NCBI GenBank assembly: GCA_022428285.1
Contig: JAKMCX010000123.1
Location: forward strand, 1-41,851
Source of the DNA: Flavobacteriales bacterium
Lineage (GTDB): Bacteria; Bacteroidota; Bacteroidia; Flavobacteriales_D; Sanyastnellaceae
DNA length: 41,851 nucleotides
Direction: 5' to 3'
The notes under the pieces are model-generated. The model saw only the letters and a program-made list of their open reading frames with translations. It did no database searches and was not told where the DNA came from. Position numbers and translations under genes: made by a program. Position 1 is the stretch's first letter, and the number at the start of each line of letters is the position of its first letter. Positions 10,201 through 18,253 of the stretch are shown here, piece after piece.

Positions 10201-10575
10201 GAGCAAAAAGATCCGCTGCTCATTTACAAATTTGAGTCGTACGAGCTGTTCAAAGCGATGGTGCAACGCATGAATACGGACGTGGCCAGCTTCTTGCTCA
10301 AATGTCAGTTGCCCAGCCAGCCAGATCAGGTGAAGCGCGCCCCTGGTGCGCGGCCCCAGCAGCCTGCGCGTGTACAGACCAGCAAGCAAGGCGTTCAAAA
10401 CCTCAATGAGCAGCGCATTGCTGCTGCCCGCGCCCAAGGCGGAGGTGCCACAACGGGAATGCCGGCTCCACCTCCTCCCAAGGCCGAACCGGTCCGCGTC
10501 GAAAAAAAGACCTTGCCCAATGAACCCTGTCCTTGCGGGTCGGGCAAGAAGTTCAAAAAGTGCCACGGCCTCTGA
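7207..10575 (+). CDS. secA: Protein translocase ATPase SecA
   Basis: A 1,122-residue motor ATPase that drives Sec-dependent export through SecYEG. Walker A is MQTGEGKTLVATLP near residues 200-213 and the DEAD-type Walker B DEVDSVLIDEARTP is near 308-321. The preprotein cross-linking insertion, the second helicase fold (TNMAGRGTDI near 700; RGRSGRQGDPGSS near 740) and the scaffold/wing region follow in order. After a Pro/Gln-rich linker the last 16 residues are the zinc-binding SEC-C motif PCPCGSGKKFKKCHGL. The length, over 200 residues above E. coli SecA, is normal for Bacteroidota. The start is GTG at 7207 (MAQAAPMIGAF); the ATG at 7225 is a plausible alternative that fits family N-termini better. 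SecA would deliver the signal-peptide-bearing T9SS proteins of this window to the periplasm. The gene stands alone between nrdB and comF. Confidence 0.97.
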   Translation: MAQAAPMIGAFNKIVKRLVGDKAATDVKAIQPAVDAVHTFESEMQALSSDGLRERSVDLKRRILEHVAGLVEESKGLRAQASSNPTMSFEAKEALYDRVDALEKEVDEKLEEVLEQLMPEAFALLKETSRRFAAPGELEVTALDYDRDFAAGRDFVRIDGDRAFWAREWLAAGTPVEWNMVHYDVQLIGGVALHRGKVAEMQTGEGKTLVATLPVFLNALTGRGVHLVTVNDYLARRDAEWMGPLFQFHGLTIDCIDKHQPNSEDRRNAYKCDIVYGTNNEFGFDYLRDNMAMRPDQLVQGKHHYAIVDEVDSVLIDEARTPLIISGPTPKGDEHEFDGLKPKVVQLVQKQRQAVNSMITEAKKKLGDGGADKETTRTGGLALFRAYRGLPKTKSLIKFMSEEGIRQQMLKTEGYYLQDNKRMMPEADEELYFVIDEKQNQVELTEKGIATLTANMEDDQFFTMPDVPSTLIEIDASEDSDAVKQEQRESLFREQGIKSARLHTMNQLLKSYALFEKDIDYVVMDNKVKIVDEQTGRIMEGRRYSDGLHQAIEAKEGVRIEAATQTYATITLQNYFRMYHKLAGMTGTAETEAQELWDIYELDVMSIPTNRPIARQDDDDLVYKTKREKFNAVIEDVVKLRDAGRPVLVGTTTVEVSELLSRMLDIRKIEHQVLNAKRHQAEAEVVAKAGMPGAVTIATNMAGRGTDIKLGDDVKAAGGLAIIGTERHDSRRVDRQLRGRSGRQGDPGSSQFYVSLEDDLMRLFQSERVSKMMDRLGHQDGEVIQHSMITKSIERAQRKVEENNFGIRKRLLEYDDVMNSQREVIYRRRRNALHGERLKFDISGMFYELSDDLVTEFGPGKDFEGLRIRSLADLGVDPPFTTDEFGLGNSDAQSQSLHQVAETHYHDRMKSLAAHAHPVIQRVYEDDSNQFVNIAVPFTDGRRNLQVMANIQDAVDSSGTTLVDELEKTVVLGVLDQLWKEHLRNMDDLRSNVQHARFEQKDPLLIYKFESYELFKAMVQRMNTDVASFLLKCQLPSQPDQVKRAPGARPQQPARVQTSKQGVQNLNEQRIAAARAQGGGATTGMPAPPPPKAEPVRVEKKTLPNEPCPCGSGKKFKKCHGL

Positions 10576-10658
10576 GTCTGGACCGGGCATTGAATCCTCC
10601 AACGCTTCCGGACTTCAGCTGCAGAAGTTGAAGAACCGGAGGTGGCGGGGTGGTCCGT

Positions 10659-11342
10659 TTACCGCGCGGCGTCTGCCATGGTGATGTAGCCCAAGGGGCC
10701 CTTCCAGTATTGGCGCGCTGCGGCGTGCGCACGTTCTAACGTGCTGCCAGTTGTGATGACGTCGTCTATGAACAGAATGCCCTGCGTGGCTGGGGAGATG
10801 GTCGGTTTTTTGGGATTCCAGACAAAGGGGTTTTGCCGGGTGCCGATGCGCTGGGCCCTCCCAAATTTGGTCAGTGACTTGCCCGAGTGTGGCCGTTCCA
10901 AATGGTTGAGCACAGGCGCCCCTGTGTTGTGTGACCAGCCAGCCGCCAGCATTTCGCTTTGGTTGTAGCCGCGTTGTCTTTGGCGCCTCCAGTGCAAAGG
11001 GATGGGTGCCACGGACCAGTGCGCGCACGGAGGGATGTGTGTTGAATTTTGGAGTTCCCTGGCCATGGCTTTTCCGAGTTGAGCGCCCAAAGTGGCGTTT
11101 CCCCCGTATTTGAGGTTGTGCACGAGCCGGCGTTCTTCGGGGCGGGTCAGGCGCAGCCATGTGATGCCGAATGTCCAATCCAGCCGCATTCCAAAGCGCT
11201 GGGTGGTTTGCGTGGTGTGTCGGGTCCACAGAAATTCACAGGGCCCACACCAAGCGGGCTCATCCGCCGACAGTGGCGTTTCGCAAGAGGCACATCGCCT
11301 CGGAAAAACAGCATCGGCGATGGGGTTCCATGGTGCAGTCAT
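10659..11342 (-). CDS. comF: ComF family phosphoribosyltransferase-like protein
   Basis: Starting at the ATG 11342 the product is about 227 residues. It opens with a zinc-finger-like cluster, CASC followed by CGPC, preceded by the family's FPRRC sequence. It then shows the conserved RQRQRGYNQSEMLA segment and ends with the PRPP-binding loop GILFIDDVITTGSTL. This order is that of ComF proteins, implicated in DNA uptake during natural transformation in several bacteria; the biochemical activity is not established. The frame continues upstream to 11504, but that extension is Pro/Arg-rich and unlike the family, so the internal start is preferred. It converges with secA (83-base gap without a clear terminator) and is divergent from the DUF72 gene. 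Confidence 0.88.
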   Translation of the reverse strand: MTAPWNPIADAVFPRRCASCETPLSADEPAWCGPCEFLWTRHTTQTTQRFGMRLDWTFGITWLRLTRPEERRLVHNLKYGGNATLGAQLGKAMARELQNSTHIPPCAHWSVAPIPLHWRRQRQRGYNQSEMLAAGWSHNTGAPVLNHLERPHSGKSLTKFGRAQRIGTRQNPFVWNPKKPTISPATQGILFIDDVITTGSTLERAHAAARQYWKGPLGYITMADAAR

Positions 11343-11400
11343 TCGGGCAAGATGCGCCCCATGGGGTGTGATGTGGCGAAGGGTTTGTCGGCTTAGCGGC

Positions 11401-11408
11401 TTTCTTTG
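11401..11408 (+). promoter_or_regulatory. Possible -7 box of the DUF72 gene
   Basis: TTTCTTTG differs from TAnnTTTG at one position and ends 5 bases before the GTG start at 11414. It is weak alone but has the same position relative to the start as the better boxes at 14600, 20450, 27632 and 41703. Confidence 0.3.
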
Positions 11409-11413
11409 CCGGT

Positions 11414-12328
11414 GTGAAATACGGCAAGATTCCAGAGGAGGAGCAGCAGGAGCTGTTGCCAGGGGTGGATTTCTCTTTGCCGGAGGACCATCCGGAAACG
11501 GCAAGAGGCTTGGCCCCGGGCAAAGGCCGCCCTTTGGAGGTCAGGGCAGGAGGTACCATGTGGACCATTCGGGCGTGGCGTGGCAGCGTCTACCCGCAAA
11601 AAGCGCCGCAACGCACCTGGCCGACCCATTATGGCCAGTCCTTTGGAACCATTGAACTCAATGCCACGCACTATCGGATTCACCCTCCGGAGCGGATGGC
11701 AGAATGGGCTGCGGCCATGCCCGACGACTTTCGTTTTTGCCCCAAGTTTCCGGCGATCATCACCCATTACCGCAGGTTCAACGATTGTGCTGGGCCCACC
11801 GATGACTTCATTGCGGGGTTGGATGCGTTGGGTTCCAAAAGGGGCCCGGCATTCATACAGTTGCCGCCTCACTTTTCGCCCAAGCATGCGGACCGATTGA
11901 TGGCGTACCTCCAAACTTGGCCGCGGTCGTTCGAGGCGGCGGTGGAGTTCCGTCATCCGGGCTGGTTTGCTCCGGATCCAGAATTCGCCCAAGCGGTTGA
12001 ATCGGTGTGGGAGGCCATGAGGGAATGGGGCATCGGTGCTGTGATCAGCGACACAGCGTTGCGCAGAGATGCGGTGCACATGAGGATGACGGCGCCTTTT
12101 TTGTTGTTGCGTTTCGGGGGCTACGAGGGGCACCCCAGCGATGAATGGAGGCTCAAGGAATGGTGCAGGCGCATCCAAGCATGGCATGCGGAGGGCTTGC
12201 AATCTGTCGACCTGTTGGTGCACCAGCCCGACAGCATCAGGACGCCTGAGACCTGTCGGATGTTCTCCGAGTTGGCCAAAAGCCAACTGGGTGCGGAGCT
12301 TCGTGTGCCTGCACCGGCTCTTTTTTGA
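11414..12328 (+). CDS. DUF72 (YecE-like) family protein
   Basis: A 304-residue TIM-barrel-type protein of the DUF72/YecE family. Recognisable parts are the MKYGKI start followed by FSLPEDHPET, usual in Bacteroidota members; the motif ELNATHYRIHPPERMAEWAAAMP near residues 76-98, equivalent to the family's N-[ST]-[TS]-FY segment; FCPKFP after it; and FIQLPPHFSP near 145. The molecular function of DUF72 is unknown; I do not assign one. GTG at 11414 is chosen because it fits the conserved N-terminus and no ATG lies in a better place. It is the first gene of a plus-strand run; the next gene starts 55 bases after its stop. Confidence 0.88.
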   Translation: MKYGKIPEEEQQELLPGVDFSLPEDHPETARGLAPGKGRPLEVRAGGTMWTIRAWRGSVYPQKAPQRTWPTHYGQSFGTIELNATHYRIHPPERMAEWAAAMPDDFRFCPKFPAIITHYRRFNDCAGPTDDFIAGLDALGSKRGPAFIQLPPHFSPKHADRLMAYLQTWPRSFEAAVEFRHPGWFAPDPEFAQAVESVWEAMREWGIGAVISDTALRRDAVHMRMTAPFLLLRFGGYEGHPSDEWRLKEWCRRIQAWHAEGLQSVDLLVHQPDSIRTPETCRMFSELAKSQLGAELRVPAPALF

Positions 12329-12383
12329 CGCTTCTTGACGAGAAGCAGATGGAAGAACCGCCTGCACTGTCGAACTTCGAACC

Positions 12384-12893
12384 ATGGCTGACGCTGCTGC
12401 ATTTGACCACACGACACCGCGCGAGGCCCGCTACGACCAGCTGGAGATGCAGTGTGCTGCGTTGCTGTCGGACCCGGACCCTGTGGCGAATCAGGCCAAC
12501 TTTGTGGCTTTGGTGAACATGGCCTTTGGATGGCATTGGCTGGGGTTTTACCGTGTATTGAATGGCGAACTTGTGTTGGGGCCATTCCAAGGACCCGTTG
12601 CGTGCACGCGGTTGTTCAAAGACAAGGGGGTGTGCGCGGCGGCTTGGTCGCGCAATGAGGCAGTCGTGGTCCAAGACGTCGACGCGTTCCCGGGACATGT
12701 GGTGTGCAGTGCAGAGAGCCGCAGTGAACTCGTTGTGCCCGTGCGTGATTCAGAAGGACAGGTTCGCGCCGTTTTTGATGTCGACAGCGATGCGGTTGGA
12801 GATTTTACGCAGGTGGATGCAGACCGGCTTCAGCGCCTGATTGACGGTGTGGCCTCTAGGTTGATTGAAGAATCCATACCCGGTCATGCTTAG
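12384..12893 (+). CDS. msrC: GAF-domain free methionine-(R)-sulfoxide reductase
   Basis: A 169-residue single GAF-domain protein. It has the three cysteines of the fRMsr family: C74 (GPVACTR), C84 (KGVCAAA) and C108 (HVVCSAESRSE), in the order used for the disulfide-based catalytic cycle. GPFQGPVACTR and AFPGH are hallmark sequences. The enzyme reduces free L-methionine-(R)-sulfoxide in the cytoplasm using thioredoxin, repairing oxidised methionine. Length and motif order fit the E. coli MsrC/yeast YKG9 type. The start ATG lies 55 bases after the DUF72 stop; a short inverted repeat (GCTTCT/AGAAGC, 12330-12346) sits in the gap but lacks a U-tract. The 3' end overlaps the next start by 8 bases (ATGCTTAG), suggesting translational coupling to the lipoprotein gene. 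Confidence 0.92.
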   Translation: MADAAAFDHTTPREARYDQLEMQCAALLSDPDPVANQANFVALVNMAFGWHWLGFYRVLNGELVLGPFQGPVACTRLFKDKGVCAAAWSRNEAVVVQDVDAFPGHVVCSAESRSELVVPVRDSEGQVRAVFDVDSDAVGDFTQVDADRLQRLIDGVASRLIEESIPGHA

Positions 12894-14553
12894 GTTGTTG
12901 GGCAAAGCGGTGGTTGCAGGCATGGCGTTCTTGATGGTGGGATGCGCACAGGTAGGTTCACCCGATGGTGGTGGGCGCGACGAAGCGGCGCCTCGGGTTG
13001 TTGCGGCGGATCCGCCCTTTGGCACCGTGCAGTTTGATCAAGGGGAATTCATCTTGGAATTCGATGAGTTTGTGCAACTGCAAGATGCGCGACGTCAGAT
13101 GCTGGTATCGCCTCCGCTCCCCACGTTGCCCAAGGCTTTGGTGCGCGGAAGGAGTGTGAAGGTGGAGTTGGGAGACAGTTTGATGGGGGACCGCACTTAC
13201 ATCGTGCAGTTTGGAGATGCTGTGCGCGATTTGCGTGAAGGGAATGTGGCCAAGGGATTGCAATACGTGTTTTCGACGGGCGCTGTTTTGGATTCTGGGC
13301 GCGTGGCCGGCCGCTCCGAAGACGCCTGGTCTGGAGAAGCTTCTGCCGGCACGCGTGTTTTGCTCTTCGACGGTGGCCTTCCCGAGGGTGTATTGGATGC
13401 GGACTTGCCCGATTCAATCCGCCCGCTGCCAGATTATGTGGGCTTGGTGGACGACAGTGGGCGTTTCGAAGTGGGCTTTTTGCCCATCACGGCGTTGGGT
13501 TGGATGGTGGTGGATGATGCCAATGGGAATTATCGCGCCGATCACGGCGAATCTGTGGGATGGGGCGACAGCCTTCTGCAGACGGTCACAGACAGCGCGG
13601 GCTTGTTGGGATTGATGGCAGCACCGCCACTCATGTTGGATGCGCCCCCGCCGGTGGCCTCGACTTATTTGTCGGGTGTGCTTGTGGATTCCTCGGGCTA
13701 TTTCCGAGCGGCCATTTCGGGGCTCGATGTCTTGCGTGAGGGTCCCGATGGCCTCACCGACGCCGACATCAAGGATTCGGTTGTGCTCACAGGGCCTGAT
13801 GGTCCGGTGGACTTCGGTTTGGAGGGCGACAGTGTATGGGCCATGTTGCCTGGATTTGAAGCTGGAGAGGGAGGGCCTTGGTTGCTGCGCCACCTGTCTG
13901 GTACAGACACCTTGCTGTTTCGCGACATACGGCCCAATGCGCCTCCGGTCCCGGTTGGGGCTGTGGAACGGTTTGCCGACCGTGCAGGACACTTTGGTCT
14001 GCGCTTTGCCCCGCGTCCTGAGGTTTTGGACACGGCGTTGTGCTCAGGAACGGTTGTTCTGAATGGGGATACGTTCGGGTTGTCGTCTTCGCTGTTCACA
14101 TTGGAGGGGAACCGCTTGGATGTGGGCCCATTGCCGCTGGGGTCTTCGGTGTCGTTGATGATAGAGCCTGGTGGGATCCAAGGTGCGACAGGGCTGTCAA
14201 CCGACACCTTGGAGTGGCGCTTGTCTGTGCGGGCACCTTCGGATTTTGGCACCATTCAGTTGTTGTTGGACAGCGCTGTTCACGCAAGTGGGGAAGAGGT
14301 CATTTGGATGCTGCTCAATGGGTCTGGAGCCCCCACCGATTTTGGCATGAATGCGGAGGGCCGGTTTGAAGCATTGCTGCCTGGACGCTACCGGTTGGTG
14401 ATGGTTTGGGACGAAAATGGCGATGGAAGATGGTCTGGTGCCCGTCCCGCCGATGGCCTGCACCCCGAGTCAGTGTACAGATGGGCCGAGGAGGTAGACG
14501 TTCGCGCAGGATGGGAGGTGGAAATCGCTCCTGGATTTCATCCACGGCCTTGA
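12886..14553 (+). CDS. Ig-like (Big_5/SbsA-type) domain lipoprotein
   Basis: The frame opens at 12865, but I prefer the ATG at 12886, which gives a tidy signal peptide MLRLLGKAVVAGMAFLMVGC with a lipobox (L-M-V-G-C); the lipidated cysteine is residue 20 in this numbering. The mature start CAQVGSPDGGGRDEAAPRV is a recurrent form in Bacteroidota lipoproteins (C-A-x-x-x-x-P-x-GG-x-x-D-x-x-P-P), followed by an Ig-like bacterial domain of about 100 residues (VAADPPFGTVQFDQGEF onward). The remaining 400 residues look like repeated beta-sandwich modules and end with a DENGDGRWSG segment. It is strongly acidic with only about four lysines in 555 residues. The family has no established function; it is predicted to be anchored to a membrane on the periplasmic or surface side. 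Its start overlaps msrC by 8 bases. Confidence 0.8.
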   Translation: MLRLLGKAVVAGMAFLMVGCAQVGSPDGGGRDEAAPRVVAADPPFGTVQFDQGEFILEFDEFVQLQDARRQMLVSPPLPTLPKALVRGRSVKVELGDSLMGDRTYIVQFGDAVRDLREGNVAKGLQYVFSTGAVLDSGRVAGRSEDAWSGEASAGTRVLLFDGGLPEGVLDADLPDSIRPLPDYVGLVDDSGRFEVGFLPITALGWMVVDDANGNYRADHGESVGWGDSLLQTVTDSAGLLGLMAAPPLMLDAPPPVASTYLSGVLVDSSGYFRAAISGLDVLREGPDGLTDADIKDSVVLTGPDGPVDFGLEGDSVWAMLPGFEAGEGGPWLLRHLSGTDTLLFRDIRPNAPPVPVGAVERFADRAGHFGLRFAPRPEVLDTALCSGTVVLNGDTFGLSSSLFTLEGNRLDVGPLPLGSSVSLMIEPGGIQGATGLSTDTLEWRLSVRAPSDFGTIQLLLDSAVHASGEEVIWMLLNGSGAPTDFGMNAEGRFEALLPGRYRLVMVWDENGDGRWSGARPADGLHPESVYRWAEEVDVRAGWEVEIAPGFHPRP

Positions 14554-14599
14554 TTTGAACATCCGCGCGGAACAATGTGTCTCGGCGTGCCAAAGGCGC

Positions 14600-14607
14600 T
14601 AATTTTG
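14600..14607 (+). promoter_or_regulatory. -7 promoter box of the type B T9SS gene
   Basis: TAATTTTG matches TAnnTTTG exactly and ends 6 bases before the ATG at 14614. TGTG at 14576-14579, one base from TTTG, is 20 bases upstream. The box lies inside the longer open frame that begins at 14575, which argues that the true start is 14614 and that the mRNA is leaderless or nearly so. Confidence 0.6.
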
Positions 14608-14613
14608 AGGCAT

Positions 14614-16194
14614 ATGCAGGTTAAATCCTTCTTTTCCCACATGCTGCTCACTGCGGTTGTTGTGTTGATGGGCCAATCGGTGTCCCAAGCGCAAGACCCC
14701 TGTGTCTCCACAGGGACGGGTTTGCCGTATATCTCAACCAATCCGAACTATGTCTGCGAGGCATTGGATGCCTTTGTCTACATCAATGTGGCCCAGGCTT
14801 ATGCCGACCCCAATGATGCTGCAGCAGAAAACTTCAACTTCAGTTGGTATCCATTCGATGTGCTGGGCGGCACCAGCACCCAGAGCTTCGACATGTCGTT
14901 TGACAGCACCATCACCATTTGGTGTGTGGCCCTGGACCTGCAGAACAATTGCACCTGGACAGACACCATTGTGGTGCAGGTTCAGGAGGCGGTGAACATT
15001 GGCCTTCCGGCCGATACGCTGGTCTGTGATTTGAATGGATTTACGTTGCAGCCCTCTGCCGAGGCACAAGCGATGCCCGGGATTTCTTGGAATTGGGAGC
15101 CGTCACTCATGCTCTTGGGTGCCAACACGGCAACGCCTGAGCTGATCTTGGACGTGGACCAATGGTACTATGCAACCGCCAGCGCTGGGCCTTCGGGACA
15201 GTGCGCTTATGAAGACAGCATTTTTGTGACCGCGAATGTGGCGCCCATTGAGTTGGGGGTCGATCAAGAGCTGTGCGAAGGGGAAACGGCATCCTTGGAT
15301 TGTGGGTTGGATGCGGAGGTGGAAACCTTGTTGTGGAGCACAGGGGATACCGTGGCGTCCATAGTGGCCGATGTGACAGGGGTGTACTGGGTGACCGCCG
15401 TCAACCCCGAAGGTTGTGAGCGATCAGACACCGTCAGCATCGGCATTTTTGACAACCCCGTCATCACACTGGATGCCAGTGGCGCCGCGTGTGAAGGGCA
15501 GCCGGTTACGCTCACCGCTGCCGTTACCAGCGACACCACCATAGCCGGGGTGGGGTGGTCCAGCGGTGAGGCGGGCTATTCTATTGTGGTCACTGAGCCA
15601 GGCACTTATGAAGCCATTGCCGTGGACCTGACAGGGTGCACAGGAACGGCTTCTGTTTCTCCAGCGTTTTATCCATCGCCGGTTCCTGAATTGCAGAGTG
15701 ACACGGTCTTGTGTCTGGAGGAGGAAGGCCCGGTTTGGCTCGATGTGAGCCAGCCTGATGTGGCTTACACGTGGTCGGATGGGTCCACTGGCCCCGGAAT
15801 TTTGCTTTCCAGCGAGGGCCTTTACACGGTCACCCTGACCTTGCTTTCGAACGGATGTCAGGACTCTGCCAGCATCACGTTGACCGACTTCTGCCAGCAG
15901 GACAGCGTCTATTTCCCCTCGGCATTTACGCCGGATGACGACTCCGTGAATGACGATTTTGGCGGCTATTCAGAGGCGGTGGGGAGTTACCAATTGGTGG
16001 TGTTCAACCGATGGGGCATCGAGGTTTTCCGTTCAGATGACCTGGGCCGCCGTTGGGATGGCCGATTGGAAAGCGGAGAACTGGCGCCGGGCGGACTCTA
16101 TGGTTTCCGCGCCGTGTGGCGTCCCCTTCGGGATGATGGGGAAAGCATTGGCGGCTTCTTGGAAAAGGTGGGTGCCGTGACCCTTATTCGTTGA
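14614..16194 (+). CDS. T9SS type B (CHU_C / gliding-associated C-terminal domain) secreted protein
   Basis: A 526-residue secreted protein starting MQVKSFFSHMLLTAVVVLMG with cleavage expected after VSQA (…SQA|QDPC). The passenger holds at least three Ig/PKD-like modules with the pattern LC-EG…LWSTGDT…G-Y-V…GC, seen around residues 205-285, 290-355 and 360-425. The C-terminal 90 residues, starting VYFPSAFTPDDDSVND and containing LVVFNRWGIEVF and WDGR, are the gliding-motility-associated C-terminal domain that serves as a type B sorting signal for T9SS. The only lysines are K4 and K518, so 513 residues are lysine-free; there is also no arginine before R270. Function of the passenger is unknown; adhesin-like display is a reasonable inference. 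The 3' end overlaps ktrA on the other strand by 11 bases. Confidence 0.9.
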   Translation: MQVKSFFSHMLLTAVVVLMGQSVSQAQDPCVSTGTGLPYISTNPNYVCEALDAFVYINVAQAYADPNDAAAENFNFSWYPFDVLGGTSTQSFDMSFDSTITIWCVALDLQNNCTWTDTIVVQVQEAVNIGLPADTLVCDLNGFTLQPSAEAQAMPGISWNWEPSLMLLGANTATPELILDVDQWYYATASAGPSGQCAYEDSIFVTANVAPIELGVDQELCEGETASLDCGLDAEVETLLWSTGDTVASIVADVTGVYWVTAVNPEGCERSDTVSIGIFDNPVITLDASGAACEGQPVTLTAAVTSDTTIAGVGWSSGEAGYSIVVTEPGTYEAIAVDLTGCTGTASVSPAFYPSPVPELQSDTVLCLEEEGPVWLDVSQPDVAYTWSDGSTGPGILLSSEGLYTVTLTLLSNGCQDSASITLTDFCQQDSVYFPSAFTPDDDSVNDDFGGYSEAVGSYQLVVFNRWGIEVFRSDDLGRRWDGRLESGELAPGGLYGFRAVWRPLRDDGESIGGFLEKVGAVTLIR

Positions 16195-16867
16195 CTTCGA
16201 GGAAGCGGTTCACGTCGCCCAAGGTTCCGAAGACCACGAGGGTGTCGGTTTTTTCGACCACTGTATCCGGATGCGGAATGCCGATGAGGTGCTCCTTGTC
16301 TTCACCCCCTTCATCGTAAGTGCGCCGAATGGTGATCAACCTCAAGTTGTATCGGGTGCTCAGGTCAATGTCGCCCAGGCTGCGGCCAACAACTCCCGCG
16401 GGAGCTTGGATCTCTGCGATCTCATAGTCGTCGGGAAGCTCCAAGAATCCACGCAGGTTTGGATTCATCAACCGCTCTGCTACAATGCTGGCGAACTCGG
16501 CCTCTGGAGCGAGAATTTCTTGCACGCCCAGGCTGCGGAGGATGCGCTCTTGGTGCGGGCCAGATGCCCTGACGATGACACGGGGAATGCCCATGTCCAA
16601 GAGGTTGAGTGTGGTCAGGACGGTCGCCTCGAAGTTGTCTCCAATGGCAACCACAGCAGCGTCCATCTCGTCGAGTTTTTGACTCCGCAAGGCCTTTTGG
16701 TCGGTGGAGTCCATGGTGATGGCAAGGGCGATGTCATCGGAAACCTCCTCGACTTTTTCTTCCACGCAATCGATCGCGAAGACTTCAGCTCCCCGTCCAG
16801 CCATTTCTAATGCAATGCGGGAACCGTATTTCCCGATTCCGATCACGACATAGCGCATGCTCTTCAT
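16184..16867 (-). CDS. ktrA: TrkA/KtrA-type potassium uptake regulatory (RCK) protein
   Basis: A 227-residue cytoplasmic protein with the RCK layout: an N-terminal Rossmann domain (RCK_N, about 1-135) with the GxGxxG loop at G10-I-G-K-Y-G15 and an acidic residue after strand 2 (AIDCVEE), then an RCK_C domain (about 140-227) with PAGVVGRSLGDIDLSTRYNL. Such proteins gate KtrB/TrkH K+ channels in response to nucleotides. No membrane partner is encoded in this window, so the partner must be elsewhere. The start is given as ATG 16867; an in-frame ATG three codons later is equally possible. It follows kynU by 9 bases on the same strand and is probably its operon partner. It converges on the type B T9SS gene with an 11-base overlap. 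The name ktrA versus trkA is by length (single RCK pair). Confidence 0.9.
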   Translation of the reverse strand: MKSMRYVVIGIGKYGSRIALEMAGRGAEVFAIDCVEEKVEEVSDDIALAITMDSTDQKALRSQKLDEMDAAVVAIGDNFEATVLTTLNLLDMGIPRVIVRASGPHQERILRSLGVQEILAPEAEFASIVAERLMNPNLRGFLELPDDYEIAEIQAPAGVVGRSLGDIDLSTRYNLRLITIRRTYDEGGEDKEHLIGIPHPDTVVEKTDTLVVFGTLGDVNRFLEVNE

Positions 16868-16876
16868 GGGGCCAAT

Positions 16877-18178
16877 TTACGCGTCTTGATGAAGGCCGTG
16901 ATGCAGGATGGTGAGGAATTCAGCCACGTCTGCAAAGGAGTTGTACAAGGGAACGGGTGCCATGCGGATCACTGCGGGCTCCCTCCAATCCACAATGACG
17001 CCGTGTTTGGTGAGGCAATCAAACAGTGATTTGCCGTGCCCATGGGCCACCACTGACAGTTGGCAACCGCGCGCCGACGGGTCTGATGGGGTGAGGATTT
17101 CGAGCGGTGCGCCGGTGGACTTTGCAACGGCGTGGATCCCTTGCTCTAGAAAAGCGGTCAGGGCCAATGACTTTGCGCGCATTCGGTCCATGCCGGCAGC
17201 CCGAAACTCAGCCAGCGAAGCCAACATGGCGGCCATATTCATGACCGGGGCGTTGGAGGTTTGCCATCCTTCTGCTCCCGACATGAGGTCGAAGTCGGGT
17301 TCCATTTTGAACCGGCGCGCCTCGGAATGTCCCCACCACCCCTCGAGGCGGGGCATCTCAGGTTTGTTGGCATGGCGCTCATGAACAAAGGCCCCTGCGG
17401 TGCATCCGGGGCCCCCGTTGAGGTACTTGTAACCGCACCAACAGGCAAAGTCCACGTTCCAATCGTGAAGTTGCAGGGGCACGTTGCCCGCGGCATGGGC
17501 CAAGTCGAATCCACAAGTCGCGCCTGCAGCGTGAGCGGCCTCTGTGATTTCGCGCATGGGCATCCACTGGCCGGTGTAGTATTGGACGCCGCACAACATC
17601 ACACAGGCCAGGGTGTCTCCTTCTTGGGCGATTCGGGCGGTGATGTCTTCGGTGCGCAAGGTGTGTTCGCCTTCCCTTGGGGAGATTTCGATGAGGTGCG
17701 TTTCGGGATCAAGACCGTGCAAGCGCAGCTGGCTCAAGGCGGCATAGCGGTCGCTGGGAAAGGCACCGGCTTCGATCATCAATTTGGTCCGCTTCCCCTG
17801 GGGCCGGTAAAATGAGATCAGCAACAAGTGCAGGTTGACCGTCAGTGCGTTCATGGCCACAACCTCGTCGGCTTGGGCCCCGACAACGGCTGCGAGGTCA
17901 GCTGTGGCTTCCCTGTGATAAGCCACCCAAGGTCGGCGGCCTTCAAAATGGGCCTCTACGCCGTAGCGCCGCCAATCTTCGAGTTCGCCTTCTATGATGT
18001 CGCGGGCGCCCTTGGGCTGGAGGCCGAGGGAGTTTCCGGTGAAATACAAGGACTGGCCTTCTCCGTGCGGCGGGATGTGGAAGCGTTCGCGGAAAGGTGC
18101 AAGCACGTCTTCTCGATCAAAGCGCTGCGCGGCTTGGAGGAATTCACCTTGGTGTGTCCAATTGTGGTCGAGGGGCAT
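16877..18178 (-). CDS. kynU: Kynureninase
   Basis: A 433-residue PLP-dependent fold-type I enzyme. It hydrolyses kynurenine or 3-hydroxykynurenine to anthranilate or 3-hydroxyanthranilate plus alanine. The pyridoxal lysine is K251 in the diagnostic CWCGYKYLNGGPG motif. Upstream are FTGNSLGLQPKG (47-57), the cofactor aspartate in GFDLAHAAGN (223-232) and the YYTGQWMP segment. The length fits the family (about 420). haaO, the enzyme that acts on 3-hydroxyanthranilate, is in the window at 31117, pointing to the tryptophan-to-quinolinate route known in several Bacteroidota. Divergent from hemL across 75 bases and followed 9 bases later by ktrA. Confidence 0.96.
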   Translation of the reverse strand: MPLDHNWTHQGEFLQAAQRFDREDVLAPFRERFHIPPHGEGQSLYFTGNSLGLQPKGARDIIEGELEDWRRYGVEAHFEGRRPWVAYHREATADLAAVVGAQADEVVAMNALTVNLHLLLISFYRPQGKRTKLMIEAGAFPSDRYAALSQLRLHGLDPETHLIEISPREGEHTLRTEDITARIAQEGDTLACVMLCGVQYYTGQWMPMREITEAAHAAGATCGFDLAHAAGNVPLQLHDWNVDFACWCGYKYLNGGPGCTAGAFVHERHANKPEMPRLEGWWGHSEARRFKMEPDFDLMSGAEGWQTSNAPVMNMAAMLASLAEFRAAGMDRMRAKSLALTAFLEQGIHAVAKSTGAPLEILTPSDPSARGCQLSVVAHGHGKSLFDCLTKHGVIVDWREPAVIRMAPVPLYNSFADVAEFLTILHHGLHQDA

Positions 18179-18229
18179 GGGCGGTGGAACGGAGTGGATG
18201 TCGGCGAATGTCCGGGACGGACTGGTCGC

Positions 18230-18237
18230 TAATTTCG
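18230..18237 (+). promoter_or_regulatory. Putative hemL -7 box
   Basis: TAATTTCG is one base from TAnnTTTG and ends 16 bases before the hemL ATG, within the 75-base kynU/hemL divergent region. I could not place a convincing -33 element. Confidence 0.4.
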
Positions 18238-18253
18238 CGCGGAATCCCGACCT

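Noticed and set aside
10576-10658. Possible bidirectional terminator between secA and comF
   Set aside because: Only a 5-bp stem (ACTTC/GAAGT) with no T-run on either side could be found.
12330-12346. Inverted repeat GCTTCT/AGAAGC between the DUF72 gene and msrC
   Set aside because: Six-bp stem without a T-run, so not a credible terminator; too short to claim as an operator.
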